From: Rhexocercosporidium sp. MPI-PUGE-AT-0058
Taxonomy: Eukaryota > Ascomycota > Leotiomycetes > Helotiales
DNA: 64,000 nucleotides
Assembly: GCA_020746875.1 (NCBI GenBank)
Contig: JAGTJL010000043.1
Span: 62,001 to 126,000, forward strand
Direction: 5' to 3'
The notes below the pieces were generated by a model. The model worked only from the letters and a program-made list of their open reading frames with translations, had not been told where the DNA came from and did not search any database. This document shows positions 12,399-22,692 of the stretch, in pieces. The position numbers were made by a program, and so were the translations under genes. Within the stretch, counting starts at the first letter, position 1; each line of letters opens with the position of its first letter.

Positions 12399-12599
12399 AT
12401 TCGACTGGGTTCAATGATCGTAAAGAGGAAGGTTTTCGGTAATAGTTAGGCCGTCGAGTTGGCATAAATACAAAAGGTGAAGATTTTATATCGGGTTCAG
12501 GCTGGCGAACTCAGCTGAGCGGCAGCCTTGCGGTAATAGTATTGTCGTACATCACTTGAAGCGCGCACGGCCGGCCCAGTTGCTTAGGCTCACCGTAGG

Positions 12600-13170
12600 A
12601 ATGCTGGAAGTCATGAGCATAATAGATTCTTATTACTAAGACGGAAGCTAAAGAAGTCTGGGAATTAAGTGATAAAAAAAGAAATTCAGGATATAGTTTA
12701 CCTTCGATTATCTATCTCTTGTCGAATTCTAGCTTTAAGTCTCAGGCTGATATTTATTAAGCAGGCTACGGCGAAACTACGGCGAAATTACTAAAAGCTT
12801 TGGGAGGTGCGGGGTTCGCTTAGCCGAGAACCGTTAGTTTTGTCGATCAGAAGTACCGAACCGCGTAGCGGCTCTGTTATTGTTTACGCGCTATAGCAGC
12901 TACAAAGCTTATCAGCGTCTCGGACTAAAGAATAATCGATCTGAAGCTTAAATAAGGACTTTTAAGATGTATAAGGGATAATGAGAGATTGCCAGTATAG
13001 CTGTGACAGAGAACTCGAATTAAAGGCTAAATAGAAGCTTCTTATTAATTAGGCGAAAGGGCGACGATGCGAAGATAAGATTTTCTTCGGAAAGGGTCAA
13101 ATTGCTAATAAACAGCTGTATAATGTTATTAATCTTCTATTTTTAGAGATTCATAAGCTGGTGTAGAGAT
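12600..13170 (+). repeat. Unidentified sequence repeated inversely at 2.1-2.6 kb
   Basis: Less decayed partner of the 2,100-2,600 repeat. One plus-strand frame is partly open and reads like a charged helical protein (EVRGSLSREPLVLSIRSTEPRSG, RDCQYSCDRELELKAK, IFFGKGQIANKQLYNVIN) with TAG/TAA in place of likely Trp/Gln. I cannot name the family. It lies upstream of the NLR start codon. It may be a separate repeated gene family or a transposon that also landed downstream of the NLR. Confidence 0.45.
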
Positions 13171-13339
13171 TAAGCTACTTAAAGTTAAAGTACCTCTCGT
13201 TTTTCTCGGCACGTAGGCTTTCTCGGCACGCAGGGAGGGACTTTAGTTTGCAAGTTGAGCCTTAGATTGACTGTTACAACATCGAGGGGCTTACTTTGTA
13301 CATGACGGTTTGTAATGAAAGAGATGTAACTAAGAACGC

Positions 13340-13540
13340 TATGCCATGAACAAAGGTGCAAGGATCGTAGCCGCCCTTCATTGGTCGTAGGTTCGGCGAC
13401 CACTGGAAACACTGAGCGGCTGAACTCCACGAACTCAGCCGCACGTATCGTAATTTCTTCTATTGCTCGTAAGTTCAGCGCTCACTCGGAGGCTGACTCT
13501 ATTGAACTTCACGAAACAAAGGTGCAAGTATCGTAGTTGG
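13340..13540. repeat. Imperfect tandem repeat upstream of the NLR
   Basis: The phrase ACAAAGGTGCAAG-ATCGTAG occurs at 13,349-13,370 and 13,515-13,536, with a related GCACGTATCGTAA at 13,441-13,453. Between them are two related segments (GTCGTAGGTTCGGCG…AACTCCACGAA and CTCGTAAGTTCAGCG…AACTTCACGAA) with a period near 80-95 bp. No coding role is visible. It is mostly free of RIP. Confidence 0.5.
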
Positions 13541-13549
13541 GAAGAGAGA

Positions 13550-14030
13550 GCGGGCGGAGTGATCAGTAAGGGGTAAGGAGTAGAGATAGAACTCTCAAGG
13601 TGGCAGGCAAGCGATTATACAGAGGGAGAAATTAAGGTTTCCGCGAGATTTAGAATAATAAGCCAATGCCTTTGTCCTTATATTAATGTCCAAGTTGATC
13701 GCATGACTATCGAGGTACACGTGACATGCCCGCCTCGCTTATACTTTGTTTTGTCCGGACAACTTCTTCCTAGAGTACTGCCTAGTCACGAGTCCACAAG
13801 TTCTAGAATGACGCCACACTTCACTCACATGAGTTCATTCCCCGAGACGACTGTACTTCTACGATATTAAAATACTAAACAAGACAACCACTGCCTCATC
13901 CTATCCCTCCGTTACTAGCGAGATACACTACTTATATCACGATAGTGAGGTCTTACCTCAAAACATAGCACAAAGTCACCGGCAAGGCTAAAAGAATAAA
14001 ACAGTAGTAGAAAAGGATAGTACGTCGACA
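13550..14030. other. Intergenic, mixed composition, nothing recognised
   Basis: About 480 bases of moderate GC with no convincing ORF, repeat end or known motif. It is not heavily RIP-mutated. It may be a degraded gene or promoter region. Confidence 0.4.
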
Positions 14031-14032
14031 AT

Positions 14033-14190
14033 CTACATATAAAATAGAACGCAGTCTATTTTAACGGACGCACAAACCCTAGTTTCCGAAGCTTAATGCT
14101 GTGCACAATCTGCAAATTGCCTTTGAAATACTGCAAGTGCTCGAGAACAAGCCCTTGAGACTCTTACATTAGGCGACAATACTCTATCGT
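14033..14190 (+). repeat. RIP-like mutated copy of 14,382-14,540
   Basis: Aligned to the segment about 350 bp downstream, it shares AAATAGAACGCAGTCTATTTTA, GTGCTCGAGAACAAG and GGCGACAATACTCTATC-like blocks. The differences are mainly C-to-T or G-to-A (for example GAGCTTGATGCC versus AAGCTTAATGCT). It no longer encodes a continuous frame. It looks like a partial tandem duplication in which one copy decayed. Confidence 0.65.
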
Positions 14191-14246
14191 AGCTTGCGGA
14201 TCTCTTCCTTTAAGGCGATTGCGCTTAACATGAGTAGCATGGTGAA

Positions 14247-14624
14247 GTGCCTAAGGATTACGATGCGAACAGCTCTGGGTTTCTGCCACAAATCTTATTT
14301 ATCCCGCCACCTACCTTTCCAGGCACTACGGTGAACTCCTCCCACGAGAGTGGCTTCTTTGACATAGCAAACATAAACAATAGATATGAAATAGAACGCA
14401 GTCTATTTTATCGAACGCACAAACCTTGGTTCCCGGAGCTTGATGCCGTGCACTGTCTCTACGTGGCCTTTGAAATGTTCCAAGTGCTCGAGAACAAGCT
14501 CCTGAGACTTTACGCACTGGGTGATAACACTCTATCTTGGGTTTGGATCGAACCCTTCGTTTTTCCTCGGGCCGACAATAGTCGCGGCAGTACAACGTCG
14601 AAGGATATGCCAAGTATTGATTGA
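14247..14624 (+). CDS. Hypothetical protein, 125 aa, includes the intact duplicated segment
   Basis: ATG to TGA frame with normal codon use and no stops, unlike the decayed copy just upstream. It encodes a protein with aromatic-rich phrases (ERSLFYRTHKPWFPELDAV, YVAFEMFQVLENKLLRLYA, TLSWVWIEPFVFPR). I see no signal peptide, membrane segment or known motif, and I do not recognise the family. The 14,382-14,540 part matches 14,033-14,190, so the ORF may be a fragment of a larger gene. It could also be an unspliced exon. Confidence 0.4.
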   Translation: MPKDYDANSSGFLPQILFIPPPTFPGTTVNSSHESGFFDIANINNRYEIERSLFYRTHKPWFPELDAVHCLYVAFEMFQVLENKLLRLYALGDNTLSWVWIEPFVFPRADNSRGSTTSKDMPSID

Positions 14625-15490
14625 AAGCTAGTGACTATATATGGATAGCTAACCTAAGAAGTTACACCACCGCCAAATTCCTTTCCTGCTGGTCTCGGAC
14701 TGACCACTTGTTCAGCCTTTGATGATCATAGACGAGGTCGGCCCTTTATCTTCGATATTCCCTGTGGCTTTGCCGTATTGCGCCTATCGCCTCGTCTAAA
14801 GCGGCCTCTCTTTAATGTCTTTAATGCTCTGGGCCTAGACTTTCGCTCTTGCGACTCTGTAGATGAAGGAGGTGTCGGCGCTTATATAAGCTTAATAACC
14901 CTTTAGCGAGGAGTTCTGATAGTGTTGGATAGCACTATGACGGCGGCTCTTAATTGTTTTTTTCTTTTCGTAATTCTAGCGACAACGACTAGAGACGCCT
15001 AGGAAATTGTTCTTTCTTAACTGCGAAGAGTTAATGGTAGACTACTTGCTTTTTACACCGCTCTCCTTAGTTATTAGTCCTGGCTTTTCACTGGCTAGCT
15101 TCTTTCTAACCCTAACCCTAACCCTGCTGAAAGCTTCGGGGAAGCGGTCTTCCGGCGTAGCTTTAGCTTTGGTTTATCCGGAACAAACGGTACGAGATGA
15201 GTCACAAACCGTCTCGTAATCAGGTCATGCAGCCTCTATTAGAAGGCGCCAATTAATGGTCGCAAGTTTACCGCTCCTAAATAGAAGTATAGTCTTTATT
15301 AATAACTAATAATATCTTGTGTTGTTGCCGCAAAACAAACAAAGCGCGTACTGTACTTCGATTAGATCTCGTGTGTCGACTATGGGTACATCTTAGTGCG
15401 ACCGGCCCTCGGTTCATCTATGGATAATTTTGCATATAATTAAGGCAGGCAGCTCTAATGATTTTGGTCAGATAAATTTACTGTATTACT
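14625..15490. other. Unassigned region with a short telomere-like tract
   Basis: No recognisable coding sequence on either strand. At 15,106-15,125 it holds three and a third copies of the fungal telomere unit CCCTAA (CTAACC x3 then CT). A 70-codon open frame over 15,007-15,219 spans the tract but has no family resemblance, and I do not call it a gene. Confidence 0.4.
15106..15125 (+). repeat. Interstitial telomeric repeat, (CTAACC)3
   Basis: Three perfect consecutive CTAACC units plus CT. TTAGGG/CCCTAA is the usual ascomycete telomere repeat. So short a run could be chance, a subtelomeric leftover or a healed break. Confidence 0.55.
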
Positions 15491-17547
15491 TTATTAAAAC
15501 CCGTCGTAATAGAAGATTCGAATACAATCGCTTGGTTGTCCCTCCCAGGGCCTGAAGCTGATTATATCTATACTTGGAAGGCGATTCGGATGAATATATC
15601 GGAGTATATCCCGTTACAGTTATTAGTTTATTGCAGTAGCCGGGAGTCTACAGCCCTGCTGGAAGACTAAGCTATTTCTTATCTATAACTTTACTTAGCT
15701 TTCAATTCTGGACTAAAAAGCGGCTATAGACTTATGTTTAGAATGGACTCGAACAGTTGCGACGTCGTTCTTCCGAGACTCCGTTCTATTAGTAAACGTC
15801 ATTGCTACCTCACCTTTAATATAAAGCGACGATTGATCTTGCGGGACTGTTCGACGTACAGAACTATCGTCAAATACGACGAATAAGGACGAGAGCTGCG
15901 CCGCTATTTCACATAAATCCTCGGCGGGCACGAGGTCCCTTAAGAAACCAAAACTATTGTTATTGAAATCTAAAGTATTAGCTTCCAGATCGAAGTCTCT
16001 CGCTATGATGCGGATCCGGATCAGTACAATGCTAATATTAACCGATTCCTCGAGGAGGCAGACGAACCCCACCTTAATAGACTCAGTATCTACAGTTTAA
16101 CTGCACCTTCTAGTCAGTCGCACACGCCTACCCAAGGTCACATCCGGCTTAAGCGAGAGACGCTGGGCAACTTCGCGGCCCTGAGACGTTTCTGGGATGT
16201 CAGTACTGGGCTCGAATATGTATATAAAGAGCCTTTTAATAAAAGAAAGTTCGACGAGAAGCTATAGGAGAAGGAAGCCGAGATTATAGGCCAAATCTCA
16301 TATATGAGTTGATAAACTAGACAGCCGTTCTTACAAATTAATAGCTTGCTAAGACTATGTCGTTAGACTTAAGGAATTTATTTACACCGTCGCCTCGACT
16401 GGTCCTTGAATATATTCCGTTCGGAACTCTAGAAGGCTTGGAGCTATCACTCGAGCAGAGTACGACAGTTCTCTGCTAGGGACTGTCTGCTTTAGCGGAT
16501 CTTTATAGACGCGAAATACTAATTGTACATCGAGACATTTAGCTAGGCAATATCCTTCTCTAGTCTCGAGATCCGCCTTTTATTAAGTTTACGGACTTTA
16601 GTCTTTTAAAAGCAAGCGATAATTTGAAAACGTTTTATAATATAAGGCTGTACCTTGCCCCGGAAGTTTATTAAAGAAAAAAATATACGCCAGCCGTAGA
16701 CATCTGGTCTTTTGGTCTAATTGTCTATTAATGTGCCTTTAGTAGTCTTTTAAGTAAGGATGACTATCGAGAAGAAGACTAGTATAAATTACTTATTGCC
16801 GAAGTAAACGATTAAGAGGAAGGGGACCTAATTAACCTCTTATCGAGCACTATAATAATTATAGACCCGAAGTTGCGACGTTCAGCCTAGTATTGCTATA
16901 GGGAAGCATCGCGGCTCATTGCATCCTATGAACGGTGTTTAACCCCGATACTAGCTTCTTATACGACTGAAGGATAAGCAGTTAAGGGTATAAACCTATA
17001 TACTTCTTCAAATGTAACAAGTATCGTTGAATATTTCTATTTAAAAAGCGTAGTCGAACAGATAAATAGATTAATCATTGTATTAAATAGAAGTCTGGCT
17101 AATCCTTATTAGTAAAACTATTCCTAGCATAAAGATTTACCGAGTGCCTTTTACCTTCTGACTCTAATGGCCGACATATCAGATTAGACGCGCCGCCTCT
17201 TTCTTCCACTAATAGTCTTTAGCATATATAATCTGTGTCGAGGATAGACTTATTTAGTAAAAACTAGCTATAAGATCCGAACTGCGTCGGATCCTCTATC
17301 GCTGCTATAAAATAAGAATTATCCGACTTAGAGAGCTGGGATAAGTAGTCGGCGGCTTTTGGTGGAGATGTCGCACGAACTACACCGGAGCTTATATATG
17401 AGCAAAACGAGTATTACAATCTACTACTTAGCTCAGAAGATAATATATTTACGTAAAGCACTTATTATATTAACACTAAAAGCTAAAGTAGGAGAAATTA
17501 AGGACAAAACATTAAAGTCGCTTAGGCCGATAATGAAAGCTATTTAG
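15490..17547 (+). pseudogene. FHA-domain serine/threonine protein kinase, RIP-mutated
   Basis: The plus frame from about 15,520 holds IAWLSLPGPEADYIYTWKA. It is followed by an FHA-like phosphopeptide-binding domain: LPRLRSISKRHCYLTF at about 15,760, RLILRDCSTYRTIVKYDE, and IVIEI…ISFQIEVSRYDADPDQY. Then comes the kinase domain: LGNFAALRRFWDVSTGLEYVYK, LVLEYIPFGTLEG, and the catalytic loop VHRDI-LGNILL (HRD at 16,528-16,536). DFG now reads DFS (16,594-16,602), followed by LAPEVY (16,654) and DIWSFGLIVY. The frame continues through a helical C-terminal region to the stop at 17,545. TAG/TAA stops stand for Trp/Gln, and one frameshift lies near 16,384 between RLKEFIY and PSPRLVLEY. FHA-kinases of this kind occur as multicopy accessory genes in filamentous ascomycetes. 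The start codon is not fixed. Confidence 0.82.
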
Positions 17548-17987
17548 CTGCACGTCTGCTTTATTAAATACATTAAGAAGGTATTTGAATAGAACTATAA
17601 TGCTCAAAGACAGATAGCAGGGCATTATTTCTATAGGACAGGCATCGATCATCTATTCTCATAGTTCTGCATGTTATCCATCGCTTGCCTAGTTGTGACG
17701 GTATAAGAGCATAAACGAGGTCGAATGCGACTTGGGCAAAATGATTGTTTACAAGGAAGAAAGAGATTCGTAAGGAAATCTCTGACTTGAGCTATTTACA
17801 CAATATTCATAAAGTGAGACTATTCACAAAATATGAACGTCACCTGATCATTCCCTCACATATACCGGAAAGGAGACAGAGCCGCAGGAAGAAGTAGATA
17901 CTAGTTATCAAGACCAAATGCATTATCAAAGAAGTTACTTGAAAACTTTAGAACCCTGCATGATTTGAAGCAACAGATTATCCCTAC
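17548..17987. other. Intergenic, nothing recognised
   Basis: About 440 bases between the kinase pseudogene and the gag fragment. Composition is normal, with no ORF or terminal repeat that I can support. It could hold the rest of the retroelement whose gag fragment follows. Confidence 0.4.
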
Positions 17988-18335
17988 TCAGTAAGCCTTC
18001 TGCCTAGAAGTCATGCGTTTCTCCTCCTCCCGCTCTAAAAGTCTGTCATCAATGGCTTGGGCTTTTTGAATATATTCTTTTAGAGTGTTTGAGTTTGATC
18101 GATCCTCGAGGCAAATGATGTCTTTGGTCTTGTCGCTAAGGCCTTGGTAGAAGCGGGATTTCAGAGCAGCATCGTTCCAGCCAAGTCCCGGCACAATTGC
18201 GCGAAAATCGCTGATATATTGACGTGTCGTCCCGGTCTGTTTCAGGTCGAGAAGCCGTAGGCCATCTGCAAAGGCTCTGTCGTTGAACATGTTGTCAGAT
18301 GTAGAGGTTCTTCCATTCTTCGTCAGAGTTATCAA
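17988..18335 (-). pseudogene. Ty3/gypsy retrotransposon gag fragment
   Basis: Open frame of 115 codons with the fungal Ty3-type gag core: FADGLRLLDLKQTGTTRQYI, DFRAIVPGLGWNDAALKSRF, YQGLSDKTKDIICLEDR, and a C-terminal IQKAQAIDDRLLEREEEKR. The capsid end is present, but no zinc knuckle or pol follows and the N-terminal half is missing, so this is a fragment. It shows no RIP, unlike the three gypsy elements further right, which suggests a different, low-copy or recent element, or a domesticated scrap. Confidence 0.75.
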
Positions 18336-18614
18336 GATTTATATGTAACTTGGGAGTTGCAGCTTACAATATCTATACACTGAAAGAATGTAGAGTAAAT
18401 AATGTACTCTAAACCCGGGAATACAATGCCTCAATCTCTAGAACGTCGTGACTTTGGCGTTGAATGGTGCAGTCGTTCGACGGCTGGGGATTTTTGACTC
18501 TGATCGCGAGTTGAGCTTCTATGCTAGGATAAAGTGTTATAAGTGACGCCGATTTCGAATCCTGTCATGCTGGCTCAGCAATTCAAGATTCACTAAGACT
18601 CCTTCGCTCTGAGG
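18336..18614. other. Intergenic, nothing recognised
   Basis: Normal-composition sequence upstream of both the gag fragment (minus) and the possible patatin exon (plus). No promoter element or LTR end was identified with confidence. Confidence 0.35.
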
Positions 18615-18654
18615 ATGCCAGACAGAGATCTCCACCTACTCGCACTCGATGGCG
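18615..18654 (+). pseudogene. Possible first exon of a patatin-like phospholipase
   Basis: ATG followed by MPDRDLHLLALDGG and then a good donor site (G/GTGAGTGAG at 18,655), with pyrimidine-rich acceptors at about 18,718 and 18,806. Leu-Leu-x-Leu-Asp-Gly-Gly is how many fungal patatin domains (including patatin-NB-TPR NLRs) begin, often with an intron inside the GGG motif. No continuation GxRG was found after either acceptor, so if real the gene is truncated. Weak call based on 14 residues and a splice site. Confidence 0.3.
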
Positions 18655-19004
18655 GTGAGTGAGATGATTCTTATATACTTTTTTAAATCGGGATTTTGAA
18701 GAGTGCTTTTCTTTCCAGGTTGTTGGTTTCTACTCTTCCGTTGAGACTTGCCTTCCATCCGCATACGAAAGCTTTAAATTTGAATCTATCTCTTTTTCTT
18801 TTTACAGGTCTAAGACTTTAGCGTCAAGAAAGAAATTACACGACAGTTTTGACTAGTCGGACCTGAACAATATTCCTCGTTTCCAAACAAGGTTAAGATG
18901 ATTGGGTGCTTACTGCATCCACAATATCTCCCCATGGAAATACCATGTCAATACTAAAACTATGCAGAACGCTGAGAAACCAGAGTTAGCCTCTCAAAAC
19001 GTCT

Positions 19005-21873
19005 TTACGGCCTACCGTGGACTCTTACATTTCCGAATTGCCTCTCCCATAGTGTCAGCATGGCGTCTATGGATACCTGGTATTCGTGACTCAGAACTCC
19101 TACTCGCAAGTCTTTAACTAAAGTGGCAGCCGAAATAAGATATCTCTTTGCTTCAACTGGATCAATTTCGTCCTCGGGGTCGCCTTCTTTTTTGGAACCA
19201 AGCATATATGCTACGCCAAGCTTCAGGTGTTGGATTGCTCCTCAGTATCGGGTGTTTGCGTTGCCTCGTCGGACTTTGTAATATTCGAGTTTCTAGTTAA
19301 TTCTTTGATTCTCGTATCATGCATAACGGCTTGCTCTATGTCATTCTCTTGCAACGCAGAATCAAAAAGCTCATTTATTATCTCGATCTCTCTTGAGATA
19401 TCACCATGAACTGAGCTCAAAAGCGACATGAGCTCGGCTCGGGGGCTTTCTCCTGAGGAGACACGGAGTCGAGAAGAGCCTGATGGAATGGCTATGGAAG
19501 CACCTGGAAGTATGGCTTGCAAGAATTTGTATTCAGTGCTTGCAGATACCTCGGTATTGTTATGTGCCTCCAACAATGCATTGTAGAAGGATCTCACTTC
19601 GGGAAATTGCGAGCACATTTGTGAATCCGTCAACATTTCCTCAAGAGACTTTGTAACCTGGTCAAGAGTCTCTGTTACCCCTTCGGGAGGCAGTGATCCG
19701 TAGCTTCGTTGTGAGATTTGCAGCATCAGCAATGCAAATCTTGCACCCTCCACAGTAGCGCGTAGACCATCTTCGGGCAAAGGTCCAAGGTCCTCTGCAA
19801 TTATATCACCGATGCGAGACTGCATATCTGAGGGCGGAAGTCTCGTGTAAAACAGCTCGTAGCATCTCATGACATAGAGACCAAGGGTGAGATCACCACT
19901 TGGCTCGGTGTCTCCGAGGAGACGCTTTAGGATGGAAACACTTCGTGGCCAGTGCCTTTGGTGAAACGGAGTCCAATCCCTACGCTTCAGTCTCAATCCT
20001 CGTGCTAGGGAGATAGCCAGGAATTGTGCGGCCATCTTCGTGCGTGTTGACTGATCGCGAGGGGGGTGCCAATTTTGATCTTCAAGAGTCAGATGCTTGT
20101 ACTGTCGAAACACAGAATCTAATAGTTGCCCATATAGATACTGCGTCTTGATGTCTTCACCAAAAAAAGACTCAGAGATGACACGTGGCACGAGAGTGGT
20201 AAAGATGGCGAGATCGAGCTCTCTGAATACTTGTGCCGCGTGCATGCAAGCATGGCATTGTATATGTTTTGTCGGTCGGCGCGGATGGCCGTGGCCATCA
20301 AGTGGGGACCACTGGTTGGGCCAGACAAGAAGCCGCCAACTCTTTCCTCATAGAACCTTGCGAAAATGCTTAAAAGGTCTTGGCAAATTTTATCTGCTTG
20401 GCCCTCATTCCGGACGTAGAGCTGCGATCTTAGTATGTGTGGCAAAAGTATGTGTGCCTGATGGTAGCCTTCTTGCTGGGACAAGCTGCACTTGTCTACG
20501 AAGCCAAGGTTCTCGAGAATACTTACAACACGATTGTAAGCCACCGTAATCTTGAGGTAGCTTTCTGCGGGGTTTGTTATGTATTTTCCAGACGAGTTTT
20601 GCGCAATGCCGGCTGCAGACAATCCTGTGTCAAGAATGCCGGACATGAGCAAATATAACAGATATTTCCCTATATTGAACGGGATCGCATTTGTGAAAGG
20701 TGCAAGGCTCAAGAGAACCCAATAAGCCAACAGATCATCTTCAAAGAATTCGTCGAGCAGTTTCCTGATGACATGCATTGTGCCTGAACTCCCGTGTTGC
20801 GGAGGAACCAAGTCGGTGCCCGTGATGCTTTTGCCAAGTAGTGTGAGTGGCGTGTTCAATCTCAAGAACTCCGAGAACAGTGAAGGCGAGGAGTCGAAGT
20901 AAGAAAGAAAGGGCAGGTAGAGCTTCATAAAAAGAGGGTTGTTATCGTGGAGCTGTAACAAAGTACTCAAGCCAGTGACATCTGGGCTTGCTTCGCCCAG
21001 CTTAATACCCTGTGACTCAAGCATTGATGTGCCAGCTCGCAGGCATCAGTACTTGATAGAGGGTTTAAAGTAACTGAACCAAGTTTTCGTCGTAGGACTG
21101 GGAAATGTGACAGCAGAAGGAGCCTTCTTCTACCATTATTCGGGAAAGAATTCAGTAGTCTTGTAAACCTCTCGACAAAATTGACATCCTCCCACAGCCT
21201 GGGTTCCGCATCATCGACAATCGCAATACGACTGAAGTTGTGCAATCTGCAGTTAGACGGCCCGATATCAGTGTTATCAAGATCTTGGGCTTGGGGCTCC
21301 TGCTCGTCCAACCACTGCTGTACAACATCCCAAATGTTTGGATCCCAGAAATCGAACCATCGACACTCCTCTGCGTAGAAGGACTTCTTCCACCAGCTTT
21401 CCGCATATTTTACAAAGGCGGTTTTGCCACAACCACGTTTGCCGAGGATGTTGACTGCACCTTTGCTCTCGAGCCTGGTCTCGAGGTCCAGCAAATCTCC
21501 ATCCCGCCCAATCATGTCCCGTGCAGCTGCCAAGCCCAATTGAGAATCGTATACGTCTTGCGCAGTCTGCGAATCCAAATCTTCCATAGCAGTGGTTGGA
21601 GGCATTGGAGCGAGGCCAGCATGAAATCCACCTGCATCGGTCCGACAGTAGAGCACTGGGGTTAAGTAGTCCTCCACCTCGACTCGAGCGTAGTATTGTC
21701 CTCGTCTTTCCAAAGTCATTCTCATATATTCACGGGCTCGGGAGACTGATTCGCAGAATTCTTGGCCTTTGGTGAGGAATTGTTTGTAAAACGATTGGAC
21801 AAACAACAGAGCACTGGCAGAGAGGCGATTAAAGCCTTTAAAGGCATTCCGAGTCTTGTGTTTTAGCTTATAT
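19005..21873 (-). pseudogene. CHAT-NB-helical-repeat NLR-like protein, 5'-truncated and frameshifted
   Basis: Minus-strand gene read in four linked frames. First (21,873-20,967): the end of a CHAT (caspase-like) domain, ASALLFVQSFYKQFL, SVSRAREYMRMTLERR, VEDYLTPVLYCR. Then an NB-ARC-type NTPase: P-loop ILGKRGCGKTAFVKYAE, Walker B RIAIVDDAEPRLWED, sensor LLLLSHFPVLRRKLG. A frameshift near 21,020 leads to NNPLFMKLYLPFL and a winged-helix-like region (20,119-21,024). A second, at a GCATGC run near 20,240, leads to a long helical TPR-like part (19,223-20,245: HAAQVFRELDLAIF, LISE-type helices). A third near 19,240 leads to a 66-codon C-terminal piece (EAKRYLISAATLVKDLRVG). No RIP and normal codon use. 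The CHAT catalytic His/Cys part is missing, replaced by AT-rich DNA above 21,873. Frameshifts could also be assembly errors. Confidence 0.72.
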
Positions 21874-22692
21874 ATTAATTAGCGTAATATATTTTCTTTT
21901 ATATGAAAAATACGCGCCGCGTTCTTTAGTAGCTCTATAAGGTTATTTAGAGCTTAATCTCTTGCTTCTTAAAAGGCTCGATTATACCCAGACTTTGTAC
22001 GATAAATAAAATAGAAGTTACTTAATAGCTCTATAATATTAAAAAAAAACCGATGCGTGCAATTAATGAAGGGGTTAATAGAGTTGTCACAGTCGCGATT
22101 AAAAGTACGCGTTTTTTAGTGGAGATTTACGCTTATCGCTATCTGGGCTGTGACATTTGCTTTCCTGTGACACTTGAATTCCCTGACTATAAGCGAGAGC
22201 TCGCAGAATTACAGGCAGCGCACTGACTATTAGGCTCCAGGACTACGGACGACAAAATACGAGCAATGAACGCTAGTCTACCACGGCACCTGCACTTCCC
22301 TCCCTGTCTCCGGCCGGCCCTTCTTTTGCAGGTTCTCTTATTAATATACCTGACAGTAGTACTCTTAATCATTTGTCCATAGCAACTAATATATAGGCAT
22401 AGCCTTCCGGTTTCGTCGGGCAACTGGCACCTCTTGCCGTCTGTCCTGGGGTCCTATAACACTAGAATAGGGAGGTTGCCTACTAGGGGGAAAACTAACC
22501 TATTCAAATCTGCCCTACTAGTTATTAAACCTTGAATTTTCTAGATCTCCTGAACGACTAATCCTCTACTCTCCTATGCATGTTTTCGTCTCGCAAATAG
22601 GTGTCGACATTACTAGGTAATACAGCATACTTACGTTTCTTGCAAATACTTATACGGAATGGATAAATTAGCCTATTTTATATGTCCTACTA
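21874..22692. other. AT-rich to mixed intergenic region
   Basis: 21,874-22,150 is TpA-rich and looks RIP-decayed; it replaces the expected 5' part of the CHAT gene. At 22,085-22,155 a 71-bp segment starts TGTCACAG and ends CTGTGACA, which may be abutting retroelement ends. 22,160-22,690 has normal composition with no gene I can support. Confidence 0.4.

Noticed and set aside
15713..16072. 119-codon minus-strand open frame
   Set aside because: It is antisense to the readable FHA domain of the kinase pseudogene, which has family motifs while this frame has none.
19227..21665. Several plus-strand frames across the CHAT-NB gene
   Set aside because: Antisense shadows of a clearly coding minus strand.
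22187..22423. 78-codon minus-strand frame
   Set aside because: Arg/Cys-rich mixture without motif or homology that I can see, in an intergenic area.
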